This document shows, in pieces, positions 1 through 7,503 of a DNA stretch of 57,190 nt. The translations under genes were made by a program, and so were the position numbers. The notes beneath the pieces were generated by a model. The model was not told where the DNA came from and did no database searches. It saw only the letters and a list, made by a program, of their open reading frames with translations. The stretch lies in the NCBI GenBank assembly GCA_020847045.1, contig JADLCT010000086.1:1-57190 (forward strand), given 5' to 3'. Every line of letters starts with the position of its first letter. Position 1 is the first letter of the stretch. Source of the stretch: Bryobacterales bacterium. GTDB taxonomy: Bacteria > Acidobacteriota > Terriglobia > Bryobacterales > Bryobacteraceae.

Positions 1-86
1 GCGCGGCGCGCGGAATGGCCCGGCACGCCAGGGGGCGACCGGGATGGCTTATGGCACTCCGTCCACGTGTGGCTGGAGGCGCGTCC

Positions 87-587
87 ATGGCCATGAAGCC
101 CAAGCGCGAGCAGACCGCGTTTGTCCGCGAGGTGGTGCTGCCGGCGGGCCCTGATCGCAAGCCCGTGATGGACGCCCGGCGGATGTTGTTTCCGCTGCGC
201 CTGGGCCGTTCGAGGATTCATGGCTGGGGACTGTTCGCCGTGGAGAGCATTCCGCGAGGGCGGCGCGTGATCGAATACACGGGTGAGCGGATTGGCGGCC
301 GCGAGGCGGAGCGCAGAAGCGTGCGGCCTTCGGTGTATCTGTTCCGCGTGGGACCTTCGCGATTCGTGGATGGCGTGCGCGGAGGCAGCGGCGCCGAGTG
401 CATCAATCATTCCTGCGATCCGAATATGACGGCGGCCATCACGAGCGGAAGAATCTGGCTGAAGAGTCTCAGGATGATCGCCGCCGGCGAGGAGTTGACC
501 TACGACTACCGTTTGTCGACCGGCGTCATGATGCCGTGCCGCTGCGGCGCGGCCAACTGCTCGCGCTATCTCAGCTCGATCCGGTAA
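87..587 (+). CDS. SET-domain protein lysine methyltransferase
   Basis: 166 residues. Seen in the sequence: the SET core GWGLFA at about residues 46-51, EYTGE at 63-67, INHSCDPN at 106-113 (S-adenosylmethionine and substrate knot), GEELTYDY at 134-141, and a post-SET cysteine cluster C-x-C-x4-C at 151-158. With the Cys of NHSC this gives the four Cys of a complete post-SET zinc site. Family knowledge: such proteins transfer methyl groups from S-adenosylmethionine to protein lysines; bacterial members are sporadic and their substrates mostly unknown. The ATG at 87 is chosen because GGAGG lies at 75-79; an in-frame ATG at 15 would add 24 residues without a clear ribosome binding site. The family is sure; the substrate is not known. 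Confidence 0.85.
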   Translation: MAMKPKREQTAFVREVVLPAGPDRKPVMDARRMLFPLRLGRSRIHGWGLFAVESIPRGRRVIEYTGERIGGREAERRSVRPSVYLFRVGPSRFVDGVRGGSGAECINHSCDPNMTAAITSGRIWLKSLRMIAAGEELTYDYRLSTGVMMPCRCGAANCSRYLSSIR

Positions 588-687
588 TGGACCGGTTTTG
601 CTCCAGTGGGCGCCCTGGAGCTATGCTAGGCATTCCCGCGCCGCGCTGCCGGGCAGCGCACAGAATGCCACTGGAGGACCTCGCCGC

Positions 688-1281
688 TTGCTCTCCCTGA
701 TCCTGCGCCGCAGCCACATGTATGTGGCCTTGTTCCTGATGCCCTGGGTGCTGCTCTATGCCGTGAGCACAATGACGATGAATCATGGCGAGTGGATTCA
801 TTCACTGTACGGCGAGCCACGCGTGCAATTCCAGGTGGAAGCCGAGCATGTGTTTGACGGCCGCTTCCCCGAGGGCGCCACGCCCAAACAGAAGGCCCTG
901 CAAATTCTGAGCGGTCTCGGGTTGGAGGGCAACCATACCGTCCGCGTGGAACCGGGCGGCCGGCTGGTGATGCAACGGCAGGACATGGTGACGCCACGCC
1001 GCATCTCCTACTCGCCCGAATCCGGACGGCTCGTAGTTGAGCGCGAGACCTTCCGGGCGGCCAATTTCCTGGAGCGCTTTCACCGGCGCCGCGGCTTCCA
1101 AACTCCCTACCTGGCCGACGATGTCTGGGCGGTGATTGTCGATGCGGTGATTGTAGCCATTCTGTTCTGGGCTTTCAGCGGCCTGTGGATGTGGTGGGAG
1201 ATGCCCACGACGCGGAACTGGGGTTGGCTTGCCATCGCCGGCGGACTGCTGATCTTTCTCGGATTCCTGTTCACGATCTAG
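688..1281 (+). CDS. PepSY-associated-type membrane protein, first of a tandem pair
   Basis: About 198 residues from a TTG at 688, which has GGAGG at 673-677 and makes the N-terminus align with that of the next gene (L-I-L-R-R-x-H followed by a hydrophobic segment). One N-terminal membrane segment, an extracytoplasmic middle of about 100 residues, then two C-terminal hydrophobic segments separated by a W-x-W-W and R-N-W-G-W-L-A-I motif. This layout matches short PepSY-associated transmembrane proteins, often linked to iron-siderophore or metal handling, but no catalytic residues can be named. The ORF stays open back to another TTG at 598, without a ribosome binding site. The gene is followed after 12 nt by its paralogue, so the two are surely cotranscribed. 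Confidence 0.7.
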   Translation: MLSLILRRSHMYVALFLMPWVLLYAVSTMTMNHGEWIHSLYGEPRVQFQVEAEHVFDGRFPEGATPKQKALQILSGLGLEGNHTVRVEPGGRLVMQRQDMVTPRRISYSPESGRLVVERETFRAANFLERFHRRRGFQTPYLADDVWAVIVDAVIVAILFWAFSGLWMWWEMPTTRNWGWLAIAGGLLIFLGFLFTI

Positions 1282-1293
1282 GAGGCCCACGCG

Positions 1294-1893
1294 ATGAAAC
1301 CCGATCTGATCCTGCGCAGGACTCACCTCTACCTCGGTTTGATGCTGCTTCCCATTTTTCTCATGTATGGCGTCAGCTCGTTCGCCTTCAGCCATCCTTC
1401 CTGGTTCCAACCGCCGCCCGGGACGCCACGGAACGACTGGACGCTTCGGAGCGAGCGGCCCTACCAACTGGATGGTCCGCCTTCGATGGACAACCAGGCG
1501 CTGGGCGCCAGGATCATGAAAGACACGGGCATGAACGGAGCGTTCGGCGTGTGGCGGCCGCCGGGGCAGAACCGCATCGAGGTGATCCGCATGGGGTTCG
1601 TTTCGGCCTCCCGCGCGGTCTACCTTCCAGATCTTCAGCGCCTGCGCATCGAGGACCGCCAGTTCCGCTGGGGAAATTTCCTCACCGGTATGCACGCGCG
1701 CGGCGGCTTTCAGTATGAACCGCTCCTCAATGACCTATGGGCGGTCCTGGTCGATCTCGTTTCGCTGGCCATGCTCGGCTGGGTGGGTACGGGTCTGTAT
1801 CTGTGGTGGAAACGGCGTCCGGTGCGCAACTGGGGGTGGCTTGCCATCGTCAGCGGCTGGGCGGTGTTCGGACTGTTCTTGTGGTTGCTGTGA
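1294..1893 (+). CDS. PepSY-associated-type membrane protein, second of a tandem pair
   Basis: 199 residues, ATG at 1294 preceded by AGGAGG. Same plan as the preceding gene: an L-I-L-R-R-T-H start, N-terminal membrane segment, extracytoplasmic middle, a M-H-A-R-G-G-F-Q block matching H-R-R-R-G-F-Q of the neighbour, and two C-terminal hydrophobic segments around R-N-W-G-W-L-A-I. The two proteins clearly arose by tandem duplication and have diverged mainly in the middle region. They may form a heterodimer in the inner membrane (inference). The link to the PepSY-associated family rests on architecture only; the function is unknown. Confidence 0.7.
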   Translation: MKPDLILRRTHLYLGLMLLPIFLMYGVSSFAFSHPSWFQPPPGTPRNDWTLRSERPYQLDGPPSMDNQALGARIMKDTGMNGAFGVWRPPGQNRIEVIRMGFVSASRAVYLPDLQRLRIEDRQFRWGNFLTGMHARGGFQYEPLLNDLWAVLVDLVSLAMLGWVGTGLYLWWKRRPVRNWGWLAIVSGWAVFGLFLWLL

Positions 1894-1986
1894 GGAGGGG
1901 ATCGCCCGCGTGGCAGGTGCTTGTTATGGCGCGCTTTTCATCGAGCAATCCCCGCAACGCACAACACTGGATATCATGGTGAGCGC

Positions 1987-3165
1987 ATGAAACACAATGG
2001 GTGGTCCAGGCGGGCCGTGATGGCGGGGTTGGGCGGGGCGGCGATGGCGGCCGCGTCTGGCCGTACGTTGCGTGTGGGCGTTGTGGGCGGGCGGTTCGGC
2101 GCGTCCTTCTTTTTTCACGAGCATCCCAACGCGGTGGTGGCCGCTGTGTCGGATTTACGCGCGGACCGGCGTTCGGCACTGATGAAGACATACAACTGCG
2201 CCACGGCCTATCCTTCTCTGGACGAACTGCTGAAAGACAAGTCGGTGGAAGCGGTGGGCCTGTTCACGCCCGCGCCCGATCATGTGCGCCACGCCGTGGC
2301 CTGCCTGGAGGCGGGCAAGCACGTCCTGTCGGCGGTTCCGGCGGCGGGCACGCTGGAGGAGTGCGCGCGCCTGCGCGAGGCCGTTACACGCTCCGGACTG
2401 ACTTACATGATGGCGGAGACAAGTTACTGGCAGCAACTTACTATTTCCGCGCGTAAGTTCTATGAAGCGGGCGCTTTCGGGCGCATCTACGCCTGTGAGA
2501 GCGAGTATCATCACGCGGGGTTGGATTCGTTGTTCATGGAGAACGGCGTGAGAACCTGGCGCTACGGTTATCCTCCGATGCTTTACCCGACGCACTGCAC
2601 GGCGCACCTGGTGGGCGTGACCGGCGAGCGGTTGCAAAGCGTCTCCTGCATTGGCTGGGGCGATGGCGGCGCCGTGTTGCGCGACAACGCGTACGGGAAT
2701 CCGTTCTGGAACGAAACGGCGCTGTTTCAGAGCAGCCGTGGAACAGCGTTCCGCGTGGCCGTATGGTGGAAGGGCGCGCACAAGGGGACCGAGCGGGCGC
2801 AGTGGTATGGCGACAAGATGAGCTTCTTCTTCCAGCACCCGAACGGACTCGGTCCGGCCGTTGTGCGCTGGTCCTCGGGCAAGGAAAAGGATGCGGGCGG
2901 ATTTGACCGCGCCGCCGCCGTGCTCGAGCCGTATCAGGAGAAGCATTGGTGGGCCACGGACATGCTGCCGGAGAAACTGCGGCACAACAGCGGACACGAA
3001 GGCTCTCACACGTTCATCACGCACGAGTTTGTGTCGGCCATTGTGCAGGGGCGCAAGCCGGCCGTGGGCATCGCGGAGGCTTTGGCGTTCACGGCGCCCG
3101 GCATTGTGGCGCATGCTTCGGCGCTCAAGGGCGGCGAAACGATGAAGATCCCGAGCTTCGACTAG
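1987..3165 (+). CDS. Tat-exported Gfo/Idh/MocA-like protein lacking the EKP lysine
   Basis: 392 residues from ATG 1987. The N-terminus has S-R-R-A-V-M and a short hydrophobic stretch, a probable twin-arginine signal. A Rossmann start V-G-V-V-G-G-R-F-G-A follows at about 30-39, then the usual Gfo/Idh/MocA order up to a C-terminal alpha/beta domain containing Y-P-T-H-C-T-A-H. The family's E-K-P motif, whose Lys is catalytic in sugar dehydrogenases, reads A116-V117-P118 here. I recall a Bacteroidota/Verrucomicrobiota subfamily with the same 'SAVPA' sequence, so this is probably a subfamily trait and not a broken gene. The substrate is unknown. A TATCAT hexamer ends 9 nt before the ATG and there is no clear Shine-Dalgarno sequence. 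Confidence 0.8.
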   Translation: MKHNGWSRRAVMAGLGGAAMAAASGRTLRVGVVGGRFGASFFFHEHPNAVVAAVSDLRADRRSALMKTYNCATAYPSLDELLKDKSVEAVGLFTPAPDHVRHAVACLEAGKHVLSAVPAAGTLEECARLREAVTRSGLTYMMAETSYWQQLTISARKFYEAGAFGRIYACESEYHHAGLDSLFMENGVRTWRYGYPPMLYPTHCTAHLVGVTGERLQSVSCIGWGDGGAVLRDNAYGNPFWNETALFQSSRGTAFRVAVWWKGAHKGTERAQWYGDKMSFFFQHPNGLGPAVVRWSSGKEKDAGGFDRAAAVLEPYQEKHWWATDMLPEKLRHNSGHEGSHTFITHEFVSAIVQGRKPAVGIAEALAFTAPGIVAHASALKGGETMKIPSFD

Positions 3166-3441
3166 AGGCAGACGCGGCTTCCCGCGCCAGGCGCGCAGCT
3201 TCTCTCCCCCAGTCACGCTGGCCACAGCGCGGGCGGTGCAACTTTAGTTTGCGGCGAAGATCCATGAGAAGAGTACCTGAGTACCGTTGACCGAAGTGGT
3301 TCATCCGGCGAATCTTAGCTATAGCGTGAGCGGGTTCCGGAGGAGCCGGGCGCCAGTGGTACTTGGGCCGGTGGAGCCCGTGACCTATACCCCCATTCCA
3401 GGCGCGGTGGTCTATAGTACACGGACGCGTTTGGAGGTAAA

Positions 3442-4089
3442 GTGAGGAAGGCATTGATCGGTGAATTCATGGCGAAGGCCGCGGAAGAAAAACCAACAAA
3501 CGTGTGGATGCTGCCACCGCTGATCCTGCATCCGTTTTCGGACGCGACGGGGCCGGGCCGCCTGGTGGAGAGTTCGCGCGCATCGCTCATGCTGCAGGGG
3601 TTGCTGCCGAACGGGGAGCTGACCACGTCGGAACTGGAGCAGCGTCTGCTCGACGGGCGGTACTGCGAGCTCCGGATGCTCTACTATGTCGGGCGCGACC
3701 TGGTGCGTTGGATCGAGCAATGCCTGGAATACGCCGAGTCGCACCCGGATCTGCGGCTGCGGGAGCTAAAGTTCCAGAGCTTCGCCGTATACCTGGTGGA
3801 GAATACGCCGTCCGGCGTGGTGACCAAGCTGAAGGCCTGGGGCGTGGCCGACTACAAGGCCATTTTCATGCGCGCCCTGGGGCTGAACTGCGTGTTTGGC
3901 GAGGCGCCCGACCGCTATCAACTGAGCAGCGAGTTCGTGCGCCACTACTACCGGTACGCCGACCACATGTACTTCTGCCGCCAGCAGGCCACCATCTTCC
4001 CCAGCCTGGACCCCGGTGAGTTCGACTTCGAGCTGTTTGCCAGCGGCGAATACACGCGGATGCTGGAAAAGGAGTGGGAGGCCGAATAA
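3442..4089 (+). CDS. Unrecognised protein, relative of the protein at 46208
   Basis: 215 residues from GTG 3442, with GGAGG at 3433-3437. No known domain recognised; no signal peptide or membrane segment, so probably cytoplasmic. It shares an ordered set of motifs with the gene at 46208-46828: L-P-P-L-[IL]-x-H near the N-terminus (24-30 here), then W-I-x-Q-C (90-94), S-x-P-x-L-R just after, a GV-x3-KA block, and an S-x2-F-x3-Y block near the C-terminus. This suggests one divergent family of about 210 residues. The N-terminal part could be a small alpha-helical domain. A TATAGT hexamer at 3413-3418 may be the -10 element. Function unknown; downstream, 46 nt away, is the vitamin B6 regulator. 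Confidence 0.75.
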   Translation: MRKALIGEFMAKAAEEKPTNVWMLPPLILHPFSDATGPGRLVESSRASLMLQGLLPNGELTTSELEQRLLDGRYCELRMLYYVGRDLVRWIEQCLEYAESHPDLRLRELKFQSFAVYLVENTPSGVVTKLKAWGVADYKAIFMRALGLNCVFGEAPDRYQLSSEFVRHYYRYADHMYFCRQQATIFPSLDPGEFDFELFASGEYTRMLEKEWEAE

Positions 4090-4135
4090 GGACCGGCATC
4101 GTGCGGGGGTACGCGAACCGGGCCATTTTGCTACA

Positions 4136-5518
4136 ATGGCTGGCGTGGGACTGCCAGCCATTCCGCTGAACCCGGATTCCGGGGAGCCCCTGTACCGGCA
4201 GCTCTACGCTTCGATTAAGGCGGGAATCCAAAGCGGAGAGATTGGTGATGGTGCGCGTCTGCCCGCAACGCGCGAGCTTGCCGGACAGCTAGGCGTGAAC
4301 CGGGCCACCGTCGGATTGGCCTACGAACTCCTGGAAAAAGAGGGACTGCTCACAGCTCATGTAGGCCGTGGCACGTTTGTACGCTCGCCTGCGGTGGAAG
4401 ATGGCCTCATCTCATTTGCTTCTTCCCGTCCGGATGGTGAACTGTTTCCGGTGGAAGCCGTGCAGCAGATTCTCGATCAGACCGCTCGGGATGGCGAACA
4501 CGTGCGCAGGTTGTTGCAGTTGGGGAGTCCCCTTGGATATCAACCACTTCGAGAACAATTAGCAAGTGATGGCCCGGGTGAGGTTCTGATCACCTCGGGG
4601 TGTCAGCAGGCGTTGGATCTGCTGGCCCGGGCTTTTGTGCAACCCGGTGACCAGGTGATGGTCGAGGACCCTGTCTATCCTGGCTTGCGGGAGGTCTTCC
4701 ACCGGACCGGAATCCGGCTGATTGGTCTGCCTGTGGGCGAAATTGGTCTGGACGTGGAGGCGCTCGAACTGGCACTGCGGCGGGAGCACCCACGGATGCT
4801 CCTGGTCACGCCGGATTTTCAGAATCCGACCGGCACGACTCTGCCCCTGGAGGCTCGCCGGCGCCTGCTGGAACTGGCGGAAGGTCACGGTGTGCCACTG
4901 GTGGAAATCGCCATCTACCGCGGGCTGCGCTATGAGGGCGAAGACATCCCGAGCCTGCGCGAGTTGGACCCTGGCCCGAGCGTAATCCATATCGGCAGCT
5001 TTTCCAAAATCGCCTTCCCCGGTCTGCGCGTGGGCTGGGTCCATGCGCCGCGCGCGGTGGTGGAGCGGCTGGCCGAAGCCAAACAGTGGTGCGACCTGCA
5101 CACGGATCACTTATCACAATATCTGCTGCACGAGTTTGCCCGGAGCGGCGCGCTGGAGGCGCACCGGCGTCAGGTGTTGGATGCGGGCCGGGAGCGGCTG
5201 CGCGCAGCGCTGGATGCGCTCGGGAACTGCGCTGGCCTGGAGCGGTTCACACGGCCCCAAGGGGGCATGAGCCTGTGGGCAACGCTGCGCGGCGGCCTGG
5301 AGGCCGAGCGCGTGTTGGAGACGCTGGCCGGGCGGGTGGCGTTTCTGCCGGGCAGCGCGTTCGCGGTATCGCGGCGGCATGCGCAATCGTTCCGCCTGAG
5401 CTTCGCCGGGCTGCGTCCGGCGGCCATCCGGCGCGGGATCGGGATTCTTTCGGAGGCGGCGCGGCAGGCGCGGGCGGCCGGGGAGCGGTATGGAGCGCCG
5501 CACATGGCGATCGTTTAA
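4136..5518 (+). CDS. pdxR: MocR-family regulator of vitamin B6 synthesis (PdxR-type)
   Basis: 460 residues. A GntR-type winged helix at about 11-78 (L-Y-R-Q-L, R-L-P-A-T-R-E-L-A, V-G-R-G-T-F-V) is joined to a fold-type I aminotransferase domain with N-P-T-G and the PLP-binding S-F-S-K, Lys291. Family knowledge: PdxR senses PLP and controls pdxST, which follow here on the same strand after 24 nt, so the context fits well. In most family members an Asp 33 residues before the Lys bonds the PLP ring nitrogen (D279/K312 in GabR, from memory); here that position is Ile258, in V-E-I-A-I-Y. ATG 4136 overlaps a TACAAT hexamer, so translation might instead start at GTG 4145. Confidence 0.87.
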   Translation: MAGVGLPAIPLNPDSGEPLYRQLYASIKAGIQSGEIGDGARLPATRELAGQLGVNRATVGLAYELLEKEGLLTAHVGRGTFVRSPAVEDGLISFASSRPDGELFPVEAVQQILDQTARDGEHVRRLLQLGSPLGYQPLREQLASDGPGEVLITSGCQQALDLLARAFVQPGDQVMVEDPVYPGLREVFHRTGIRLIGLPVGEIGLDVEALELALRREHPRMLLVTPDFQNPTGTTLPLEARRRLLELAEGHGVPLVEIAIYRGLRYEGEDIPSLRELDPGPSVIHIGSFSKIAFPGLRVGWVHAPRAVVERLAEAKQWCDLHTDHLSQYLLHEFARSGALEAHRRQVLDAGRERLRAALDALGNCAGLERFTRPQGGMSLWATLRGGLEAERVLETLAGRVAFLPGSAFAVSRRHAQSFRLSFAGLRPAAIRRGIGILSEAARQARAAGERYGAPHMAIV

Positions 5519-5542
5519 TGTTTGAAACAAGGGAGTAAAGAA

Positions 5543-6427
5543 ATGTTTTTAAGTGATCAGTTCCGGGTGAAAGTTGGCCTGGCGGAGATGCTGAAGGGCG
5601 GCGTCATCATGGACGTGACCAACGCCGAACAGGCCGTGATCGCCGAAAAGGCGGGCGCCTGCGCGGTGATGGCTCTGGTGAAGGTGCCCTCCGACATCCG
5701 GAAAGAAGGCGGCGTGGCGCGCATGTCGCCGGTGAGCAAGATCCGCGAGATTCAAAAGTCCGTGTCGGTGCCGGTGATGGCCAAGGCCCGCATTGGCCAC
5801 TTCATGGAGGCGCGCGTGCTGGAGGCGCTCGAAGTGGACTTCATCGACGAGAGCGAGGTGCTGACGCCGGCCGATGAGGAAAACCACATTTGGAAGCACG
5901 ATTTCAAAGTGCCATTCGTGTGCGGCGCGCGCAACCTGGGCGAGGCGCTGCGCAGGATCGCCGAGGGCGCGGCGATGATCCGGACCAAGGGCGAGGCTGG
6001 CTCGGGCAACATTGTCGAGGCCGTGCGGCACATGCGGACGATCGTGAAGGAGATGCGGGCCATTCAAAGTTATTCGGTGGACGAGTTGACCGCCGAATCG
6101 AAGAAGCATGGCGCGCCGCTCGAGCTGATGCTCTACATTCACGAGCATGGAAAGCTGCCGGTGCCGAACTTTTCGGCGGGCGGCGTGGCGACGCCGGCCG
6201 ACGCGGCGCTGGTGATGCATCTGGGCGCCGAGACCGTGTTCGTGGGCTCGGGCATCTTCAAGAGCCCGGATCCGGCGGCCTTCGCCAAGGCGGTCGTGAA
6301 GGCCGTCACCTACTACAAGGACCCGGTGAAGGTGCTGGAAGCCAGCGAGGAGCTGCCCGACGGCATGCCTGGCCTGGACATCCGCCAGATGGCCGAATCG
6401 GACCTGATGGCCACGCGCGGCTGGTAA
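5543..6427 (+). CDS. pdxS: Pyridoxal 5'-phosphate synthase, synthase subunit PdxS
   Basis: 294 residues, the usual length for PdxS. It builds PLP from ribose 5-phosphate, glyceraldehyde 3-phosphate and ammonia (EC 4.3.3.6), with PdxT supplying the ammonia. Seen: G-G-V-I-M-D-V with Asp24, M-A-K-A-R-I-G-H with Lys81 and R-T-K-G-E-A-G with Lys149, matching the numbering of the Bacillus enzyme residues, plus the conserved [11 protein letters not shown] and F-V-G-S-G-I-F-K-S phosphate loop. The start is ATG 5543 with GGGAG at 5531-5535; the ORF is open to an upstream TTG at 5522 without a ribosome binding site. It lies 24 nt after the PdxR-type gene and 3 nt before pdxT, so it is a single operon. 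Confidence 0.98.
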   Translation: MFLSDQFRVKVGLAEMLKGGVIMDVTNAEQAVIAEKAGACAVMALVKVPSDIRKEGGVARMSPVSKIREIQKSVSVPVMAKARIGHFMEARVLEALEVDFIDESEVLTPADEENHIWKHDFKVPFVCGARNLGEALRRIAEGAAMIRTKGEAGSGNIVEAVRHMRTIVKEMRAIQSYSVDELTAESKKHGAPLELMLYIHEHGKLPVPNFSAGGVATPADAALVMHLGAETVFVGSGIFKSPDPAAFAKAVVKAVTYYKDPVKVLEASEELPDGMPGLDIRQMAESDLMATRGW

Positions 6428-6430
6428 CGC

Positions 6431-7000
6431 ATGCGCATTGGCATACTGGCGATCCAGGGCAACTTCGAGGCGCACGCCAAAGCATTCGCCGAAGCAGGCG
6501 CCGAGGCGTGCGAGGCGCGGACCCAGAGTGATCTGGACCGCGCCGATGCGCTGGTGCTGCCTGGCGGCGAAAGCACAACCATGTTGAAGCTGCTCCGCGA
6601 AGAGGGGCTGTGGGAGCCGCTGCGGCGGGCTTGCGCGGCCAAGCCGGTGTTTGCCACCTGCGCCGGAGCGATTCTGCTGGCGTGCGAGGTGAGCCACCCC
6701 GCGCAAGAGTCGCTCGGCCTGGTGGACATCGGCGTCGAGCGCAACGCCTACGGCCGGCAGGTGCACAGCACTGTGGCGCGGCTGGCCACCGGAGAGGGCG
6801 CGGAGTTGGAAGCCGTGTTCATCCGCGCGCCGGTGATCCGCCGCCTCGGAGCGGGCGTGCGCGTGCTGGCGCGGTATCAGGGCGACCCGGTGCTGGTGGA
6901 ACAGGGACACTTCCTGGTGGCCACATTTCACCCGGAGCTGACGCCGGACCGCACCTTGCAAAAGATGTTCCTGGAGAAGGCGGCGCATGTCGCGGCTTAA
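6431..7000 (+). CDS. pdxT: Pyridoxal 5'-phosphate synthase, glutaminase subunit PdxT
   Basis: 189 residues. A class I-like glutaminase that hydrolyses glutamine and channels ammonia to PdxS in the 12+12 complex. Seen: the N-terminal I-L-A-I-Q-G, P-G-G-E-S-T-T (oxyanion and PdxS contact), F-A-T-C-A-G with nucleophile Cys77, and F-H-P-E-L with the His-Glu pair near the C-terminus, giving the complete triad. It starts 3 nt after the pdxS stop and overlaps the next gene by 14 nt, so translational coupling is likely. Confidence 0.97.
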   Translation: MRIGILAIQGNFEAHAKAFAEAGAEACEARTQSDLDRADALVLPGGESTTMLKLLREEGLWEPLRRACAAKPVFATCAGAILLACEVSHPAQESLGLVDIGVERNAYGRQVHSTVARLATGEGAELEAVFIRAPVIRRLGAGVRVLARYQGDPVLVEQGHFLVATFHPELTPDRTLQKMFLEKAAHVAA

Positions 7001-7478
7001 GCCGAGGGATGCCGCGCACGGAGCGGCGCCCGCCGGTCGCGACGGTCGCGCGGAGACAAGCCCGGCATCCAAACAACGCGTCTTATTCGTTTGCGTGGGC
7101 AACTGCATCCGGTCGCAGTTGGCTGAAGCCTTCGCGCGCGCCTATGGCGCCGATGTGATGGAAGCCAGCTCCTGTGGACTGGCCCCGGCGGGCTTCATTG
7201 CGCCTCCCGTGCTGAGGATTCTGCGTGAGCGCGGGGTGGCCGCCGCAGGGCTGCGGTCGAAGTCGCTCTACGAGGCGGGCGCCGGACCGTTCGACATGGT
7301 CGTCAACATCAGCGGGGAAGTGCTGCCGCGCCAGTTCCCCGCCCCGGGGCGGGGCGGCAAGGTGCGTGATTGGGTCATCGCCGACCCGTTCGGCAAGGCG
7401 GACGAAGCCTTCGACGCCGCGGCCCGGGAGATCGAGGCGCGCGTGATGGCGCTGGTGCTGGAGTTGCGGCGGGGGTAG
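6987..7478 (+). CDS. Low-molecular-weight phosphatase / arsenate reductase-like protein
   Basis: 163 residues with about 29 low-complexity residues before the domain. The P-loop is V-L-F-V-C-V-G-N-C-I-R-S, a C-x5-R signature with Cys36 and Arg42, followed by Q-L-A-E-A-F-A. A late D-W-V-I-A-D-P-F motif supplies the general-acid Asp. In eukaryotic-type low-molecular-weight phosphatases the loop has Ile-Cys before Arg; here it is Cys-Ile, as in some arsenate reductase-like acidobacterial proteins (from memory). Thioredoxin-type ArsC would need two further Cys; one more Cys is seen at S-S-C-G-L. It could be a protein phosphatase or a reductase. It overlaps the 3' end of pdxT by 14 nt and is probably in the same operon. 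Confidence 0.8.
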   Translation: MSRLKPRDAAHGAAPAGRDGRAETSPASKQRVLFVCVGNCIRSQLAEAFARAYGADVMEASSCGLAPAGFIAPPVLRILRERGVAAAGLRSKSLYEAGAGPFDMVVNISGEVLPRQFPAPGRGGKVRDWVIADPFGKADEAFDAAAREIEARVMALVLELRRG

Positions 7479-7503
7479 CAGCACGGCTCGCCGCACGCGG
7501 AGC

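Noticed and set aside
5549..7108. 519-residue minus-strand frame over pdxS and pdxT
   Set aside because: Shadow of two well-conserved genes; no domain or signal.
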